Shown: piece by piece, positions 9,583 to 21,317 of the stretch
How the letters are laid out: each line of letters begins with the position of its first letter
Numbering within the stretch: the first letter of the stretch is position 1
Assembly: GCF_001975225.1 (NCBI RefSeq)
Contig: NZ_CP019445.1
Coordinates: 372,001 to 436,000, forward strand
Reading direction: 5' to 3'
DNA length: 64,000 nucleotides
Source: Kosakonia cowanii JCM 10956 = DSM 18146
Lineage (GTDB): Bacteria > Pseudomonadota > Gammaproteobacteria > Enterobacterales > Enterobacteriaceae
The notes under the pieces: generated by a model
What the model saw: only the letters and a program-made list of their open reading frames with translations
What the model was told of the DNA's origin: nothing
The model's database searches: none
Program-made: the position numbers and the translations under genes

Positions 9583-10774
9583 GCAACTCTGGCAATGGTT
9601 GGGGCTGGATGATAGCGGCGAACTACAAGAGGGGCTGCTCTGGAGTGTAAGCCGTGACGCGGCGGTATTATGCCTGTTGCAACAGCAGTGCCATCCGTTG
9701 AAGCTGAAACGTCGAGCGGTGCGCGCACGTCTGTGGAGCCCCGAGCAGAGCACGCCGCTGCTCAACCAGCTTGCCACCCTGCTTCAGGCCGGGCTAACAC
9801 TGCCGGAAGGGTTACAACTGATGGCTGAGCAGCACCCGGCCAGACAGTGGCAGGCACTGCTGCGCAGCCTGTCAGCGGCACTCGAAGAAGGGGAAACCTT
9901 CTCTGCGGCGCTGCGTCAGTGGCCGGAGGTCTTTCCGCCGCTCTGGCAGGCGATGATCCGCACCGGCGAACTGACCGGCAAGCTGGACGAGTGCTGCTTC
10001 AGGCTCGCTGCGCAGCAAAAAGCGCAGCATGAACTGAAGCTGAAGGTGAAAAAAGCGCTGCGCTACCCGCTGATTATTCTGTCGCTGACCGCGGCGGTGG
10101 TGCTGGCGATGATCTACCTGGTGCTGCCGGAGTTCGCCGCCATCTACCAGACTTTCAATACGCCGCTGCCAGCATTAACACGCGGCGTCATTGCGGGTGC
10201 CGGGATTGTCAAACAGTGCGCGCTGCCTTTGATGCTGGTTAGCGTGCTGGCAGGCGCGCTGCTGCTGCGGCTACGTAGTCACGACAACTGGCTACGTGCC
10301 TGTCAGCGGTTGCTGCTTGCCAGCCCAATTATTGGGCCGCTGGTGCGTGGGCAACGCCTGAGCCAGATCTTTACCGTCTTGTCGCTGACCCAGCGTGCCG
10401 GTATTGCCTTTTTACAGGGACTGGAGAGCGTGACCGAAACGGTGGTCTGCCCCTACTGGCGAGATTTGTTAGTGCGGGCGCAGCGGGAGATAACCGAGGG
10501 CGCGCCGATATTTGCCGCATTAAAAGCGAGCGGTGAGTTTCCGCCGCTTTGCATACAGCTGGTGCGAACCGGGGAGCTGTCAGGCGCACTCGACAGCATG
10601 CTGGATAATCTGGCGCAGTATTACAGTGAACAGACGCAGCGTCAGGCGGACGGGCTGGCTGCCGTGCTGGAGCCGCTGATGCTGGTGGCGACAGGGATAA
10701 TCATTGGTGTGCTGGTGGTGGCAATGTACCTGCCCATCTTTCATCTTGGCGATGCGATGGGCGGTACAGGCTGA
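9572..10774 (+). CDS. hofC: Type IV pilus inner-membrane platform protein HofC (GspF/PilC family)
   Basis: A 400-residue polytopic protein with the two repeated GspF domains, each with LLxxGL/GI-type starts (TLLQAGLTLPEGL near residue 71 and LTQRAGIAFLQGLE near 272), and hydrophobic segments near residues 165-190, 210-230 and 370-395. The ATG at 9572 inside the hofB end gives MASRQLWQW and exactly the E. coli length; an upstream ATG at 9539 is less likely. It closes the pilin operon, convergent with guaC. Confidence 0.94.
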   Translation: MASRQLWQWLGLDDSGELQEGLLWSVSRDAAVLCLLQQQCHPLKLKRRAVRARLWSPEQSTPLLNQLATLLQAGLTLPEGLQLMAEQHPARQWQALLRSLSAALEEGETFSAALRQWPEVFPPLWQAMIRTGELTGKLDECCFRLAAQQKAQHELKLKVKKALRYPLIILSLTAAVVLAMIYLVLPEFAAIYQTFNTPLPALTRGVIAGAGIVKQCALPLMLVSVLAGALLLRLRSHDNWLRACQRLLLASPIIGPLVRGQRLSQIFTVLSLTQRAGIAFLQGLESVTETVVCPYWRDLLVRAQREITEGAPIFAALKASGEFPPLCIQLVRTGELSGALDSMLDNLAQYYSEQTQRQADGLAAVLEPLMLVATGIIIGVLVVAMYLPIFHLGDAMGGTG

Positions 10775-10814
10775 TGGCGGTACAACACGTTAAGCCGCGT
10801 TTACCGCAAGCCAT

Positions 10815-11858
10815 TTAAAGGCTGTTGAAAACGCGGTTTTCCTGTTCCTGAACGCGAATAAAGGTGGTGCGTTTGGTCAGCTCTTTCAGACGTGAGGCGC
10901 CGACGTAAGTGCAGGCGGAACGTAAGCCACCGAGGATATCGCGCGCGGTGTTCTCAACCGGGCCACGCAGCGGAAGCTTAACGGTTTTACCTTCAGCAGC
11001 ACGGTAACCTGCCACGCCACCAACGTGACGGTTCATAGCGGACTCAGAACTCATGCCGTAGAAGAGCATAAACTTCTCGCCGTTCTCTTCCATCAGCGTG
11101 CCGCCGCTCTCTTCATGGCCTGCCAGCATACCGCCAAGCATCACGAAGTCTGCGCCGCCGCCAAACGCTTTGGCAACGTCGCCCGGCACGGTGCAACCGC
11201 CGTCGCTGACGATCTGGCCGCCGAGGCCGTGCGCTGCATCGGCACACTCAATAACCGCCGAGAGCTGCGGGTAACCAACGCCGGTTTTCACGCGCGTCGT
11301 GCAGACAGAGCCAGGGCCAATGCCCACTTTGACGATATCGGCGCCGGAGAGGATCAGCTCTTCGCACATTTCGCCGGTTACGACGTTGCCCGCGCAGATG
11401 GTTTTGTCCGGCCAGGCTTCACGTGCCTTAGCCAAAAACTGCACGAAGTGTTCGGAGTAGCCGTTAGCAACGTCGATGCAAACGAAATTGAGCGAGGTAT
11501 GCAGCGCGAGAATCTGTTTGGTTTTTTCAAAATCGGCATCGGAGGTGCCGGTTGAAACCATCACATGGCGCAGCACAGAGTCGGCCTGTGCCTGCACAAA
11601 TGCGCGCCACTCCTCAACGGAGTAGTGCTTGTGTACGGCAGTCAGGATATCGAACGAGGCCAGCGCTTTCGCCATGGCGAATGTCCCTACGGTATCCATA
11701 TTGGCAGCGATAACCGGTACGCCGGACCAGCGCATTCCTGAGTGCTTGAAAGTGAATTCGCGCTCCAGTTCAACATCGGAACGGCTTTTAAGAGTGGAAC
11801 GTTTAGGGCGGATAAGAACGTCTTTGAAACCTAACTTCAAATCTTCTTCGATACGCAT
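10815..11858 (-). CDS. guaC: GMP reductase
   Basis: NADPH-dependent GMP reductase converting GMP to IMP plus ammonia, a purine salvage step. The 347 residues match the E. coli length. The catalytic Cys186 is in [11 protein letters not shown], and the (beta/alpha)8 phosphate-binding loops [20 protein letters not shown] and GAGMLAG-like [10 protein letters not shown] are visible. It is a monocistronic gene with a recognisable promoter and is divergent from coaE. Confidence 0.97.
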   Translation of the reverse strand: MRIEEDLKLGFKDVLIRPKRSTLKSRSDVELEREFTFKHSGMRWSGVPVIAANMDTVGTFAMAKALASFDILTAVHKHYSVEEWRAFVQAQADSVLRHVMVSTGTSDADFEKTKQILALHTSLNFVCIDVANGYSEHFVQFLAKAREAWPDKTICAGNVVTGEMCEELILSGADIVKVGIGPGSVCTTRVKTGVGYPQLSAVIECADAAHGLGGQIVSDGGCTVPGDVAKAFGGGADFVMLGGMLAGHEESGGTLMEENGEKFMLFYGMSSESAMNRHVGGVAGYRAAEGKTVKLPLRGPVENTARDILGGLRSACTYVGASRLKELTKRTTFIRVQEQENRVFNSL

Positions 11859-11913
11859 GTAGGGATTCCTGGGGTTAATGGCGCTAAGACAAACTCACAA
11901 CTCCAGTGACGCT

Positions 11914-11941
11914 ATCATACGCACTAATAAGGGCCGCGCAA
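11914..11941 (-). promoter_or_regulatory. Probable guaC promoter
   Basis: On the minus strand, TTGCGC (11936-11941) and TATGAT (11914-11919) are separated by 16 bp, 55 bp or so upstream of the guaC ATG. The -10 matches five of six consensus bases. Confidence 0.6.
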
Positions 11942-12177
11942 GACTGCGAAAATCTCTTTTTTTACGCTACAATCCTATAAATTTACCTGGTGAATATGCC
12001 AGTTTCAGTTAATTGATTTCTTTATTGTCTGATTGATTTTCAACTTACTGATTCCTATAAATAAAAAAAGAGTGGCTTTGCTTTTTTTCACGCTAAGTCT
12101 GCTGCGGTTTCGTTGTGATGAGTGACGAAAATAACAGCAGAGAATGAGTCTGGCAGCCCCTTACAGGATTGAGTGTT
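11942..12177. other. guaC-coaE intergenic region (coaE side)
   Basis: The divergent guaC-coaE gap totals about 320 bp. Besides the guaC promoter it is AT-rich, with TACAAT at 11969-11974 as a possible coaE -10 and an A7G/CT7 inverted repeat (12063-12070 and 12081-12088). No small gene or clear operator was recognised. Confidence 0.4.
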
Positions 12178-12798
12178 ATGAAGTATAAGGTCGCGTTAAC
12201 GGGCGGTATTGGCAGCGGTAAAAGTACCGTGGCGGACGCGTTCGCCGAACAGGGCGCTAACGTTATCGATGCGGACGTTATTGCACGCCAGGTTGTCGAA
12301 CCCGGCACCCCTGCGCTACGCGCTATTGCCGAAAAGTTCGGCGATGAAATGATCCTCGCGGACGGTTCACTCAACCGTCGTTTACTGCGCGAACATATTT
12401 TTGCCTCTGACGTCGATAAGCGCTGGCTCAACGGCTTGCTGCACCCGCTTATCCAGCAAGAGACCGAGCGTCAGATGGCACGGGCGACATCACCTTATGT
12501 GCTGTGGGTCGTCCCTCTGCTGGTAGAGAACCAGCTTTATCACAAAGCCGATCGGGTATTAGTCATTGACGTTCCGGTTGAGACGCAAATTTTACGCACC
12601 ATGCGCCGTGACGGCGTGACCCGCGAACATGCTGAACAGATCCTCGCCGCGCAGGCTACGCGCGATGCGCGGCTTGCCGTCGCGGATGATGTCATTGACA
12701 ATAATGGCGCACCAGATGCAATCGCATCGGATGTTGCCCGCCTGCACGCGCACTATCTCGCTCTCGCCGCGCAGGCCGTATCACAGGAAAAACCGTAA
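12178..12798 (+). CDS. coaE: Dephospho-CoA kinase
   Basis: Last enzyme of coenzyme A synthesis, phosphorylating the 3'-OH of dephospho-CoA. The P-loop GGIGSGKST begins at about residue 8, followed by [10 protein letters not shown] and HPLIQQE, and the end is VSQEKP as in E. coli. The ATG at 12178 gives 206 residues, the family length; an in-frame ATG at 12169 would add three. It overlaps zapD by one base (TAATG). Confidence 0.96.
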   Translation: MKYKVALTGGIGSGKSTVADAFAEQGANVIDADVIARQVVEPGTPALRAIAEKFGDEMILADGSLNRRLLREHIFASDVDKRWLNGLLHPLIQQETERQMARATSPYVLWVVPLLVENQLYHKADRVLVIDVPVETQILRTMRRDGVTREHAEQILAAQATRDARLAVADDVIDNNGAPDAIASDVARLHAHYLALAAQAVSQEKP

Positions 12799-13541
12799 TG
12801 CACACCCACATCCTTTTTGAACATCCGCTGAATGAAAAGATGCGCACCTGGCTGCGTGTCGAGTTTTTACTGCAACAACTCTCCGTCCATCTGCCCGTCA
12901 GCGATCATGCCGGCGCGCTGCACTTCTTCCGTAACGTGGGCGATCTGCTGGATGTGTTCGAGCGCGGTGACACCCGTACTGAATTGTTGAAAGAGCTGGA
13001 GCGCCAGCAGCGTAAGCTGCAAGCCTGGAGCGAAGTGCCAGGCGTCGATCCCAGGCGTATTGAAGAGATCCGCCAACAGCTTAAAGCGAGCGGTGCCGTG
13101 CTGATGAATGCGCCGCGCATCGGTCAGATGTTACGTGAGGATCGGCTGATTGCGCTGGTGCGCCAGCGCTTAAGCATCCCCGGCGGCTGCTGTAGCTTCG
13201 ATCTGCCGACGCTGCATATGTGGTTACACTTACCGCAGGAGCAGCGCGATGCGCAGGTCAATTACTGGCTGGAGAGCCTTGAACCGCTGCGCGCTACCCT
13301 GACATTAATCCTCGATCTGATCCGCAATGCAGCACCGTATCGTCGCCAGACCAGCCTGAACGGTTTCTACCAGGATAACGGTGATGATGCCGATCTGCTG
13401 CGTCTGCAACTGCCGCTTGACGCGCGGCTTTACCCGCAAATCTCCGGCCATAAAAGCCGCTTTGCCATTCGTTTTATGCCCCTCGATAGCGAACACGGCA
13501 CGGTGCCGGAGCGGCTCGATTTTGAATTAGCCTGCTGTTAA
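12798..13541 (+). CDS. zapD: Cell division protein ZapD
   Basis: FtsZ-ring associated protein that bundles FtsZ protofilaments through the FtsZ C-terminal peptide. The 247 residues equal E. coli ZapD; the start [20 protein letters not shown] and the segment [18 protein letters not shown] are typical. It is translationally coupled to coaE and followed by yacG after nine bases. Confidence 0.96.
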   Translation: MHTHILFEHPLNEKMRTWLRVEFLLQQLSVHLPVSDHAGALHFFRNVGDLLDVFERGDTRTELLKELERQQRKLQAWSEVPGVDPRRIEEIRQQLKASGAVLMNAPRIGQMLREDRLIALVRQRLSIPGGCCSFDLPTLHMWLHLPQEQRDAQVNYWLESLEPLRATLTLILDLIRNAAPYRRQTSLNGFYQDNGDDADLLRLQLPLDARLYPQISGHKSRFAIRFMPLDSEHGTVPERLDFELACC

Positions 13542-13550
13542 GGAACCCTG

Positions 13551-13745
13551 ATGACTGATAAGACAATTGTGAATTGCCCGACCTGCGGCAAACCTGTGGT
13601 GTGGGGCGAAGCCAGCCCGTATCGCCCTTTTTGCTGCAAACGCTGCCAGTTGATTGATCTTGGCGAATGGGCTGCGGAAGAGAAACGTATCCCCAGCGCA
13701 GGCGATCTCTCTGACAGCGATGAGTGGAGCGAAGAGCAACAGTAA
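13551..13745 (+). CDS. yacG: DNA gyrase inhibitor YacG
   Basis: Small 64-residue zinc protein that binds GyrB and inhibits gyrase. The four zinc ligands are Cys9, Cys12, Cys28 and Cys32 (CPTC...CCKRC). The C-terminus is acidic, as in E. coli. It is the last gene of coaE-zapD-yacG, with AAGGA before the ATG. Confidence 0.95.
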   Translation: MTDKTIVNCPTCGKPVVWGEASPYRPFCCKRCQLIDLGEWAAEEKRIPSAGDLSDSDEWSEEQQ

Positions 13746-13754
13746 TCCCGGGCT

Positions 13755-13779
13755 GCCCGCTGGCTGAAGGTCAGCGGGC
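13755..13779. terminator. Hairpin between yacG and mutT
   Basis: The stem GCCCGCTG/CAGCGGGC (8 bp, 9-base loop) lies between the convergent yacG and mutT genes and reaches into the mutT 3' end. There is no T-run on either side, so it may act as a blocking hairpin rather than a classical terminator. Confidence 0.4.
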
Positions 13780-14172
13780 CTGACTCAGCGCAATCAGTTT
13801 TGTAATGACCGGTTCGTTAGCGGGGGGAAAATCTTCCGCTTTCAGCGCACTCTGCGCAATCCACTCGCCCGGCTGCCCCTCTTTACCCCACGGCTCGCCC
13901 TGCCATTTGTCCACCAGCCAGAACCAGAGCGTGATATGGCGGTCGGGGAATTCATACTCCAGCTTATCGAACAGTGTGGCGCTTTGCGTGGTAATGCCCA
14001 CTTCTTCCTGAAGTTCACGGATCATCGCCTGCTCCGGCGTTTCACCCGCTTCGATTTTGCCGCCGGGGAATTCGCGCATGTTTGCCATATGCGCATCGGC
14101 CGCGCGCCGGGTAATAAAGATTTCGCCCTGCGGATTACGAATAATACCGACGGCGATGTTGAGTATTTTCAT
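13771..14172 (-). CDS. mutT: 8-oxo-dGTP diphosphatase MutT
   Basis: Nudix hydrolase that removes 8-oxo-dGTP from the nucleotide pool, preventing A:T to C:G transversions. The complete Nudix box lies at about residues 37-59 (GGKIEAGETPEQAMIRELQ then EEVGI). The ATG at 14172 (MKILNIAVGII) gives 133 residues, close to the E. coli 129; a longer frame up to 14217 would run into the upstream terminator and is rejected. It is the distal gene of secM-secA-mutT. Confidence 0.95.
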   Translation of the reverse strand: MKILNIAVGIIRNPQGEIFITRRAADAHMANMREFPGGKIEAGETPEQAMIRELQEEVGITTQSATLFDKLEYEFPDRHITLWFWLVDKWQGEPWGKEGQPGEWIAQSALKAEDFPPANEPVITKLIALSQAR

Positions 14173-14186
14173 GCTGATGACTCCAT

Positions 14187-14214
14187 AAAAAAGGCGCAGA
14201 TCTCTGCGCCTTTT
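14187..14214 (-). terminator. Terminator between secA and mutT
   Basis: A symmetrical hairpin, AAAAGGCGCAG with CTGCGCCTTTT, lies just after the secA stop. On the minus strand the stem is followed by a T-run, so it should limit read-through from secA into mutT. Confidence 0.8.
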
Positions 14215-14231
14215 CATCAGTTAGTTAGCCG

Positions 14232-16934
14232 TTATGCGAGACGGCCATGGCACTGTTTATATTTCTTACCGGAACCGCACGGGCAAGGATCGTTCCGGCC
14301 AACTTTGCGCTCGCCGGATTGATCGGCAAGTGCAGCGGCGGCAGCGGCTTCATCGTCCTGATGGCTTAGCTGCTGCATCTGTGCCAGACGCTCTGCCTCT
14401 TCGCGGCGCTGCTGCTCCATCGCTTCAACTTCTTCCGGCATGCGCACCTGCACTTTGCTCAGGGTGCTGATCACTTCATACTTCAGTGACTCCAGCATCG
14501 CGGCGAACATGGCGAAGGATTCACGCTTGTACTCCTGCTTCGGATCTTTTTGCGCGTAGCCGCGCAGATGGATCCCCTGACGCAGATAATCCATCGCCGC
14601 CAGGTGCTCTTTCCACAAGGAGTCGAGGGTTTGCAGCATGACGCCTTTTTCGAAGTGACGCATCATCTCCGCGCCAACCACTTCCTCTTTACGCTGATAG
14701 GTCTCTACCGCGCTCTGCAGAATACGCTCACGCAGCGTCTCTTCATGCAGGTTCGGCTCTTTATCGAGCCACTCCGCAATCGGCAGCTCGAGGTCGAAAT
14801 CATTTTTCAGACGCTCCTGCAGGCCAGGGATATCCCACATATCTTCCAGAGACTGCGGCGGAATGTGCCCGTCGATAGTCGCTTTGAAGACATCTTCACG
14901 AATGCTGTTGATGGTTTCGCTCACGTCGGTCACATCCAGCAGCTCGTTACGCTGGGTGTAGATTGCGCGACGCTGATCGTTCGCCACATCATCATATTCC
15001 AGCAGTTGCTTACGGATATCGAAGTTGCGGCTTTCCACTTTACGCTGCGCGTTGGCAATCGCTTTTGTCACCCATGGGTGCTCAATCGCTTCGCCCGGCT
15101 TCATGCCTAACTTACGCATCATGCCGGAGACGCGATCGGAGGCGAAAATACGCATCAGCGCATCTTCCATCGAGAGGTAGAAACGGGAAGAACCCGCATC
15201 GCCCTGACGACCGGAACGGCCACGCAGCTGGTTATCGATACGGCGCGATTCGTGGCGCTCGGTACCAATGATGTGCAGGCCGCCCGATGCCAGCACCGCG
15301 TCATGGCGTTTCTGCCACTCGGCTTTCAGCTCTGCAACCTGCTCAGGGGTCGGATCGACCAGCTCGGCCAGCTCAGACTGCCAGCTACCGCCCAGCACGA
15401 TATCGGTACCACGACCTGCCATGTTGGTGGCGATAGTGACCGCGCCCGGATAACCGGCCTGCGCCACAATATCCGCCTCTTTGGCGTGGAACTTGGCGTT
15501 CAGAACGTTATGTTTGATGCCCGCTTTGGTTAACTCATTCGATACCACTTCTGATTTTTCAATCGAGATGGTACCGACCAGCACCGGCTGACCGTTGGCG
15601 GTACGCTCTTTGATATCTTCGATGATCGCCTGGATTTTTTCCGCTTCGGTCATATAGACCAGATCCGCCATATCTTTACGGATCATCGGGCGGTTAGTCG
15701 GCACAACCACGGTATCGAGCTTGTAGATGGAGCTGAATTCAAACGCTTCGGTATCTGCGGTACCGGTCATACCGGCCAGTTTTTCATACAGACGGAAGTA
15801 GTTCTGGAAGGTGATAGAAGCCAGGGTCTGGTTTTCGTTCTGGATCTCAACGCCCTCTTTAGCTTCAACGGCCTGGTGCAGGCCATCGGACCAGCGGCGG
15901 CCCTGCATCGTACGACCGGTGTGCTCATCAACGATGATCACTTCGCCATCTTTTACGATGTAGTCAACATCGCGGGTAAAGAGCACATGGGCGCGCAGCG
16001 CGGCGGTAACGTGATGCATCAGCATGATGTTGGTTGGGGAGTAAAGCGACTCACCCTCCTCCATGATGCCCTCTTTCACCAGCAACTCTTCAATCAGCAC
16101 CAGACCGCGCTCGGTCAGGGTAACCTGACGCGCTTTCTCGTCGACAGAGAAGTGGCCTTCGCCCTGAAAGGTGTCAGAGTCCTCTTTCTCCTGGCGCACC
16201 AAGTGAGGAATGATTTTGTTCACTTTTTTGTAGAGGTCGGAGCTATCTTCCGCCGGACCGGAGATGATAAGCGGCGTACGCGCTTCATCGATCAGGATGG
16301 AGTCCACCTCATCCACCAGTGCATAGTGCAGCTTACGCTGAACGCGCTCTTCCGGGCTGAACGCCATGTTGTCACGCAGATAGTCGAAGCCATATTCGTT
16401 GTTGGTGCCGTAGGTGATATCGGCGGCGTAGGCTTCGCGCTTAGCGACAGACGGCATGCCCGGCAGGTTGATGCCGACGGTCAGGCCGAGGAATTCAAAC
16501 AGCGGACGGTTGTTTTCGGCGTCACGCTGCGCCAGATAGTCGTTGACGGTAACCACGTGCACGCCTTTGCCGCTCAGCGCATTAAGGTAGGCCGGCAGGG
16601 TTGCGGTCAGGGTTTTACCTTCACCGGTGCGCATCTCGGCGATGCAGCGATCGTTAAGCACCATGCCGCCAAGCAGCTGCACATCAAAGTGGCGCATGCC
16701 GAAGACGCGTTTACTGGCTTCGCGTACCACCGCAAAGGCTTCAGGCAGCAGGGAGTCAACGCTTTCGCCCTTCTCAAGACGCGCGCGGAACTCTACCGTC
16801 TTCCCTTTAAGCTCATCATCGCTGAGCTTCTCAAGGGCCGGTTCCATGGCATTAATCTGGTTGACGGTTTTACGCATACGGCGCAGCGTACGATCGTTGC
16901 GGCTACCGAATACTTTTGTTAACAAATTTAGCAT
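14232..16934 (-). CDS. secA: Preprotein translocase ATPase SecA
   Basis: Motor ATPase of the SecYEG protein export pathway. The 900 residues (901 in E. coli) start [20 protein letters not shown]. Walker A MRTGEGKT lies near residue 102, DEVD near 209, and the C-terminal SEC-C zinc motif is [13 protein letters not shown]. The PPXD, helical-scaffold and helical-wing regions all look intact. Translation is controlled by SecM encoded immediately upstream. Confidence 0.98.
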   Translation of the reverse strand: MLNLLTKVFGSRNDRTLRRMRKTVNQINAMEPALEKLSDDELKGKTVEFRARLEKGESVDSLLPEAFAVVREASKRVFGMRHFDVQLLGGMVLNDRCIAEMRTGEGKTLTATLPAYLNALSGKGVHVVTVNDYLAQRDAENNRPLFEFLGLTVGINLPGMPSVAKREAYAADITYGTNNEYGFDYLRDNMAFSPEERVQRKLHYALVDEVDSILIDEARTPLIISGPAEDSSDLYKKVNKIIPHLVRQEKEDSDTFQGEGHFSVDEKARQVTLTERGLVLIEELLVKEGIMEEGESLYSPTNIMLMHHVTAALRAHVLFTRDVDYIVKDGEVIIVDEHTGRTMQGRRWSDGLHQAVEAKEGVEIQNENQTLASITFQNYFRLYEKLAGMTGTADTEAFEFSSIYKLDTVVVPTNRPMIRKDMADLVYMTEAEKIQAIIEDIKERTANGQPVLVGTISIEKSEVVSNELTKAGIKHNVLNAKFHAKEADIVAQAGYPGAVTIATNMAGRGTDIVLGGSWQSELAELVDPTPEQVAELKAEWQKRHDAVLASGGLHIIGTERHESRRIDNQLRGRSGRQGDAGSSRFYLSMEDALMRIFASDRVSGMMRKLGMKPGEAIEHPWVTKAIANAQRKVESRNFDIRKQLLEYDDVANDQRRAIYTQRNELLDVTDVSETINSIREDVFKATIDGHIPPQSLEDMWDIPGLQERLKNDFDLELPIAEWLDKEPNLHEETLRERILQSAVETYQRKEEVVGAEMMRHFEKGVMLQTLDSLWKEHLAAMDYLRQGIHLRGYAQKDPKQEYKRESFAMFAAMLESLKYEVISTLSKVQVRMPEEVEAMEQQRREEAERLAQMQQLSHQDDEAAAAAALADQSGERKVGRNDPCPCGSGKKYKQCHGRLA

Positions 16935-16994
16935 GATAAAAATCTCTGATACTCCGCTCAGCGAAGCGAAAAAAATGGATGAATAGGGCTTTTT
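16935..16994 (-). promoter_or_regulatory. secM-secA intercistronic region controlling secA translation
   Basis: In relatives this spacer folds so that the secA ribosome site is hidden until SecM stalls. Here the minus strand carries CGCT-TCGCTG-AGCG just before the GGAG ahead of the secA ATG, compatible with such a hairpin. Assigning the exact fold would need structure prediction. Confidence 0.5.
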
Positions 16995-17498
16995 TTAGCT
17001 GAGGGAGTATGGCCCGGCGCGGATCCCCTGCGCCTGGCTAATCCAGTTCGAGACACTGAACGTCGCGAATGGTGTAAAAGAGAGGCGAGCTGCAAGGCGT
17101 ACAATCGCCGGCGGCTTGCTTTCAACGTTAAGCAGCGCGCTTAGCGTATCGAGCAGGGCAAGATGGTGTGCCTGAATCGGCAAAGGCTCTTCCGTTGCGG
17201 CGGCCAGCGTTTGCGGCGCCATGGCGAACGAAAGATGACGAATAACGGTGCGGATGGCGTGCTGATGCCAGTAATCGACGGTGAAGTTCGGACGGCGTTT
17301 CGCTTCCAGCAGCGCGAGGCTGGTAAAATTCGCCGTAGTTGCCGAAGCGTGATTGCGCGTCGTTTCGCGCGTGGCGTGGGTTTCGGTATTACTGGCAAGC
17401 GCGGGCAAGCCAAAACTCGCCGCGACCATCCCTAATAAGAGATGCGGCCAGAAATAGCGTCTGCCAAATTGTCGCCAACGCGTCAGTATTCCGCTCAC
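16995..17498 (-). CDS. secM: Secretion monitor (arrest peptide) SecM
   Basis: Secreted monitor whose translation stalls when export is slow, opening the secA ribosome site. The C-terminal arrest motif is intact: F147-x4-W152-I153-x4-G158-I-R-A-G-P163 ([17 protein letters not shown]), four residues before the stop. The GTG at 17498 follows the ribosome site TGGAG and gives [20 protein letters not shown], a long positively charged signal region. In-frame ATGs further upstream would add up to 20 residues and are less likely. Residues about 35-60 and 124-143 diverge from E. coli, as usual for this gene. Confidence 0.95.
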   Translation of the reverse strand: MSGILTRWRQFGRRYFWPHLLLGMVAASFGLPALASNTETHATRETTRNHASATTANFTSLALLEAKRRPNFTVDYWHQHAIRTVIRHLSFAMAPQTLAAATEEPLPIQAHHLALLDTLSALLNVESKPPAIVRLAARLSFTPFATFSVSNWISQAQGIRAGPYSLS

Positions 17499-17717
17499 TT
17501 GCTCCACCAAAAAAGACGCGTCCATGATGTTGCGTCTATGAAAGTCGATTGCGCCCAAATCTTATCACTAATGCCGCCGCCACACAGCAGGAAACAGGCC
17601 TGACACACGTGAAAACTGGCGAGGAAAGCAGCAATCAAACGCAGGATCGCAGTGTTGAAAAGATTTCCGGAAAGATTAGTCGTAAAGAGAGGGTTTTGCG
17701 GCGCGCAAAAAGAAAAA

Positions 17718-17761
17718 CGACTGGTTCCCCTGACCGGAGAGAGTGCCAGGTTAACCAGTCG
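17718..17761 (-). terminator. Terminator of lpxC
   Basis: A 9-bp inverted repeat, CGACTGGTT with AACCAGTCG, flanks 26 bases and is followed on the minus strand by TTTTTCTTTTT. On the plus strand it also ends in a T6 run, so it may work in both directions. The remaining 17499-17717 region holds the secM promoter, which I could not pin down. Confidence 0.75.
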
Positions 17762-17779
17762 ATTTTTTAGGTTATGGCG

Positions 17780-18783
<1,004 letters not shown>

Positions 18784-18797
18784 ATTCCAGCAAATTC

Positions 18798-19946
18798 TTA
18801 GTCCGCCTGCTTACGCAGAAACGCCGGAATATCCAGATAATCGGGCTCTTTAGTGGTCTGCGGTGTATTGTCGTTAACCACTTTCGCCGGCTTCTGCTCC
18901 TGCTGCATCGGCTGCATGCCGTGCTGCTGGTAGCGATCCATCACCGGCTGCTGCGCCTGCTTGTTGGTTACCAGAGTAATCTCAGGACGCTTGTCCATAC
19001 CGATACCGGTGGCAACAACGGTCACGCGCAGTTCGTCGTTCATATCCGGATCAAGAGAAGTACCGATAACCACCGTCGCGTTGTCAGAAGCGAACGCACG
19101 AATGGTGTTACCAACGGTCTCGAACTCATCCAGACGCAGGTCGAAGCCCGCGGTGATGTTAACCAGCACACCACGCGCGCCAGAGAGGTCGATATCTTCC
19201 AGCAGCGGGCTGGAGATCGCCATTTCTGCCGCTTCTTCCGCACGATCTTCACCGCTTGCCACACCGGAGCCCATCATCGCGTAGCCCATTTCGGACATCA
19301 CGGTGCGCACGTCGGCGAAGTCAACGTTCATCAGACCCGGACGGGTAATCAGCTCGGCGATACCCTGCACCGCGCCTTTCAGCACGTCGTTTGCCGCGCC
19401 AAACGCGTCAAGCAGAGAGATACCGCGACCCAACACTTTCAGCAGCTTGTCGTTCGGAATAGTGATCAGGGAATCGACATGTTTTGAGAGCTCAGTAATA
19501 CCCTGCTCTGCAAAGGCCATGCGCTTCTTGCCTTCAAAGTTGAACGGCTTGGTCACCACCGCAACGGTCAGAATGCCTAAGTCTTTAGCAACTTCAGCTA
19601 CCACAGGCGCTGCACCGGTACCGGTACCGCCACCCATGCCTGCTGCGATAAAGACCATGTCAGCGCCTTCCAGCGCAGCGCGCAGCGCTTCACGATCTTC
19701 TTCAGCCGCATTACGACCGACTTCAGGGTTAGCCCCTGCGCCCAGACCTTTGGTGATACCGCCACCGATCTGAATGGTCTGCCCTACCGCCGTCTTACGC
19801 AACGCCTGGGCGTCGGTATTCACCGCGAAGAACTCAACCCCTTCGATGCGCTCGCGCACCATATGCTCTACGGCATTACCGCCGCCGCCACCGACGCCGA
19901 TGACTTTAATCACCGCGTCGTTGGTTAATTCCATTGGTTCAAACAT
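18798..19946 (-). CDS. ftsZ: Cell division GTPase FtsZ
   Basis: Tubulin-like GTPase that forms the division ring. The 382 residues (383 in E. coli) begin [20 protein letters not shown]; the nucleotide signature GGGTGTG lies near residue 104, and the conserved C-terminal peptide [14 protein letters not shown], which binds ZipA, FtsA and ZapD, ends the protein. A 114-bp spacer separates it from ftsA. Confidence 0.99.
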   Translation of the reverse strand: MFEPMELTNDAVIKVIGVGGGGGNAVEHMVRERIEGVEFFAVNTDAQALRKTAVGQTIQIGGGITKGLGAGANPEVGRNAAEEDREALRAALEGADMVFIAAGMGGGTGTGAAPVVAEVAKDLGILTVAVVTKPFNFEGKKRMAFAEQGITELSKHVDSLITIPNDKLLKVLGRGISLLDAFGAANDVLKGAVQGIAELITRPGLMNVDFADVRTVMSEMGYAMMGSGVASGEDRAEEAAEMAISSPLLEDIDLSGARGVLVNITAGFDLRLDEFETVGNTIRAFASDNATVVIGTSLDPDMNDELRVTVVATGIGMDKRPEITLVTNKQAQQPVMDRYQQHGMQPMQQEQKPAKVVNDNTPQTTKEPDYLDIPAFLRKQAD

Positions 19947-20060
19947 AATCTCTCTCCGTCTTTACGCCTCATCCACCGGGCAGCCCGTGGGCCGCTTATC
20001 AGGATTGGCGTATGTGCCTGTCGCCTGAAACCGCTAATTTTCTACGGTCTCTGAAAAAAA

Positions 20061-21317
20061 TTAAAACTCTTTTCGCAGCCAGCTGTTGATTCGTTTGAAC
20101 CACGAACCGACTGACGTCCGCTTTTCCACTTCCGCTTCACCACTTAAATGGGTCTCTTTCCCGTAGTGCAGCAACCCAACCGCCGTAGAGTAATACGGCT
20201 CCTGGGCGTAATCAGTTAAGCCAGTAATATTGAGCGGTGCACCAATACGCACCTGCGTATGGAACACACGTTGCGCGCAGGCCGCCAGACCTTCAATCTG
20301 CGCCGCGCCGCCGGTTAATACAATCCCCGCCGCAAGATGATGTTTCACGCCCTGCTGGCGAAGCTGCTCCTGCAACTGCAATATCTCGTCGTTGACCAGG
20401 TTGAGCAGCTCGGTATAGCGCGGCTCAATCACATCTGCCAGCGTCTGGCGCTGCAGGCTGCGCGGCGGTCGACCGCCCACGCTTGGTACTTCCACGCTCT
20501 CATCTTTGCCGACCAGCGATCCCAGCGCGCAACCGTGGCGAACTTTAATCGCTTCCGCATCGCTCGGCGGTGTGCCGAAGGCGTAGGCGATATCGCTGGT
20601 TACCACATTCCCCGCGTAAGGGATCACTTTGGTGTGGCGCAGCGCGCCGCCGGTATAAACGGCCATGTCCATTGTACCACCGCCGATGTCAACGACGCAG
20701 ACGCCCAGTTCGCGTTCATCTTCCGTCAACACCGAGTAGCTGGAGGCCAGCCCGGCAAAGATAAGTTGGTCAACTTTCAAACCACATCGTTCAACGGCTT
20801 TAACGATGTTTTTCGCCATATCGTTATGGCAAGTAATCAGGTGTACTTTCGCCTGCATACGCACGCCAGAAAGGCCTACCGGGTTTTTAATGCCCTCCTG
20901 GTAGTCAATGGCGTACTCCTGCGGAATCACGTGCAGCACGCGGTGTTCATCGCGTACGCGGACTGATTTCGCGGTATGCACCACGTTTTCCACATCTTCC
21001 AGCGTCACTTCTTCTTCTGAAATCGGCACCATACCAATTTCGTTCTGGCAACTAATGTGTTTACCCGAGAGCGCAAGGTAGACCGAGGAGATCTGGCAAT
21101 CGGCCATCAGTTCGGCCTGATCGATGGCGCGCTGTACGCACTTCACCACCGACTCCAGATCGTTCACCCCGCCTTTGTCCATCCCACGGGATGGGCAACT
21201 GCCTACGCCAATGATATTAACAATACCGTCGGGCAGAACTTCCCCTACTAAAGCGGCGACCTTCGCGGTGCCAATCTCCAGTCCAACTACCAGTTTTCTG
21301 TCCGTCGCCTTGATCAT
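20061..21317 (-). CDS. ftsA: Cell division protein FtsA
   Basis: Actin-like membrane tether for FtsZ. The 418 residues show the actin-fold phosphate loops GLEIGTAKV and [10 protein letters not shown], and a C-terminal amphipathic targeting helix ([13 protein letters not shown]). The ATG overlaps the ftsQ stop (ATGA), giving translational coupling. Confidence 0.98.
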   Translation of the reverse strand: MIKATDRKLVVGLEIGTAKVAALVGEVLPDGIVNIIGVGSCPSRGMDKGGVNDLESVVKCVQRAIDQAELMADCQISSVYLALSGKHISCQNEIGMVPISEEEVTLEDVENVVHTAKSVRVRDEHRVLHVIPQEYAIDYQEGIKNPVGLSGVRMQAKVHLITCHNDMAKNIVKAVERCGLKVDQLIFAGLASSYSVLTEDERELGVCVVDIGGGTMDMAVYTGGALRHTKVIPYAGNVVTSDIAYAFGTPPSDAEAIKVRHGCALGSLVGKDESVEVPSVGGRPPRSLQRQTLADVIEPRYTELLNLVNDEILQLQEQLRQQGVKHHLAAGIVLTGGAAQIEGLAACAQRVFHTQVRIGAPLNITGLTDYAQEPYYSTAVGLLHYGKETHLSGEAEVEKRTSVGSWFKRINSWLRKEF

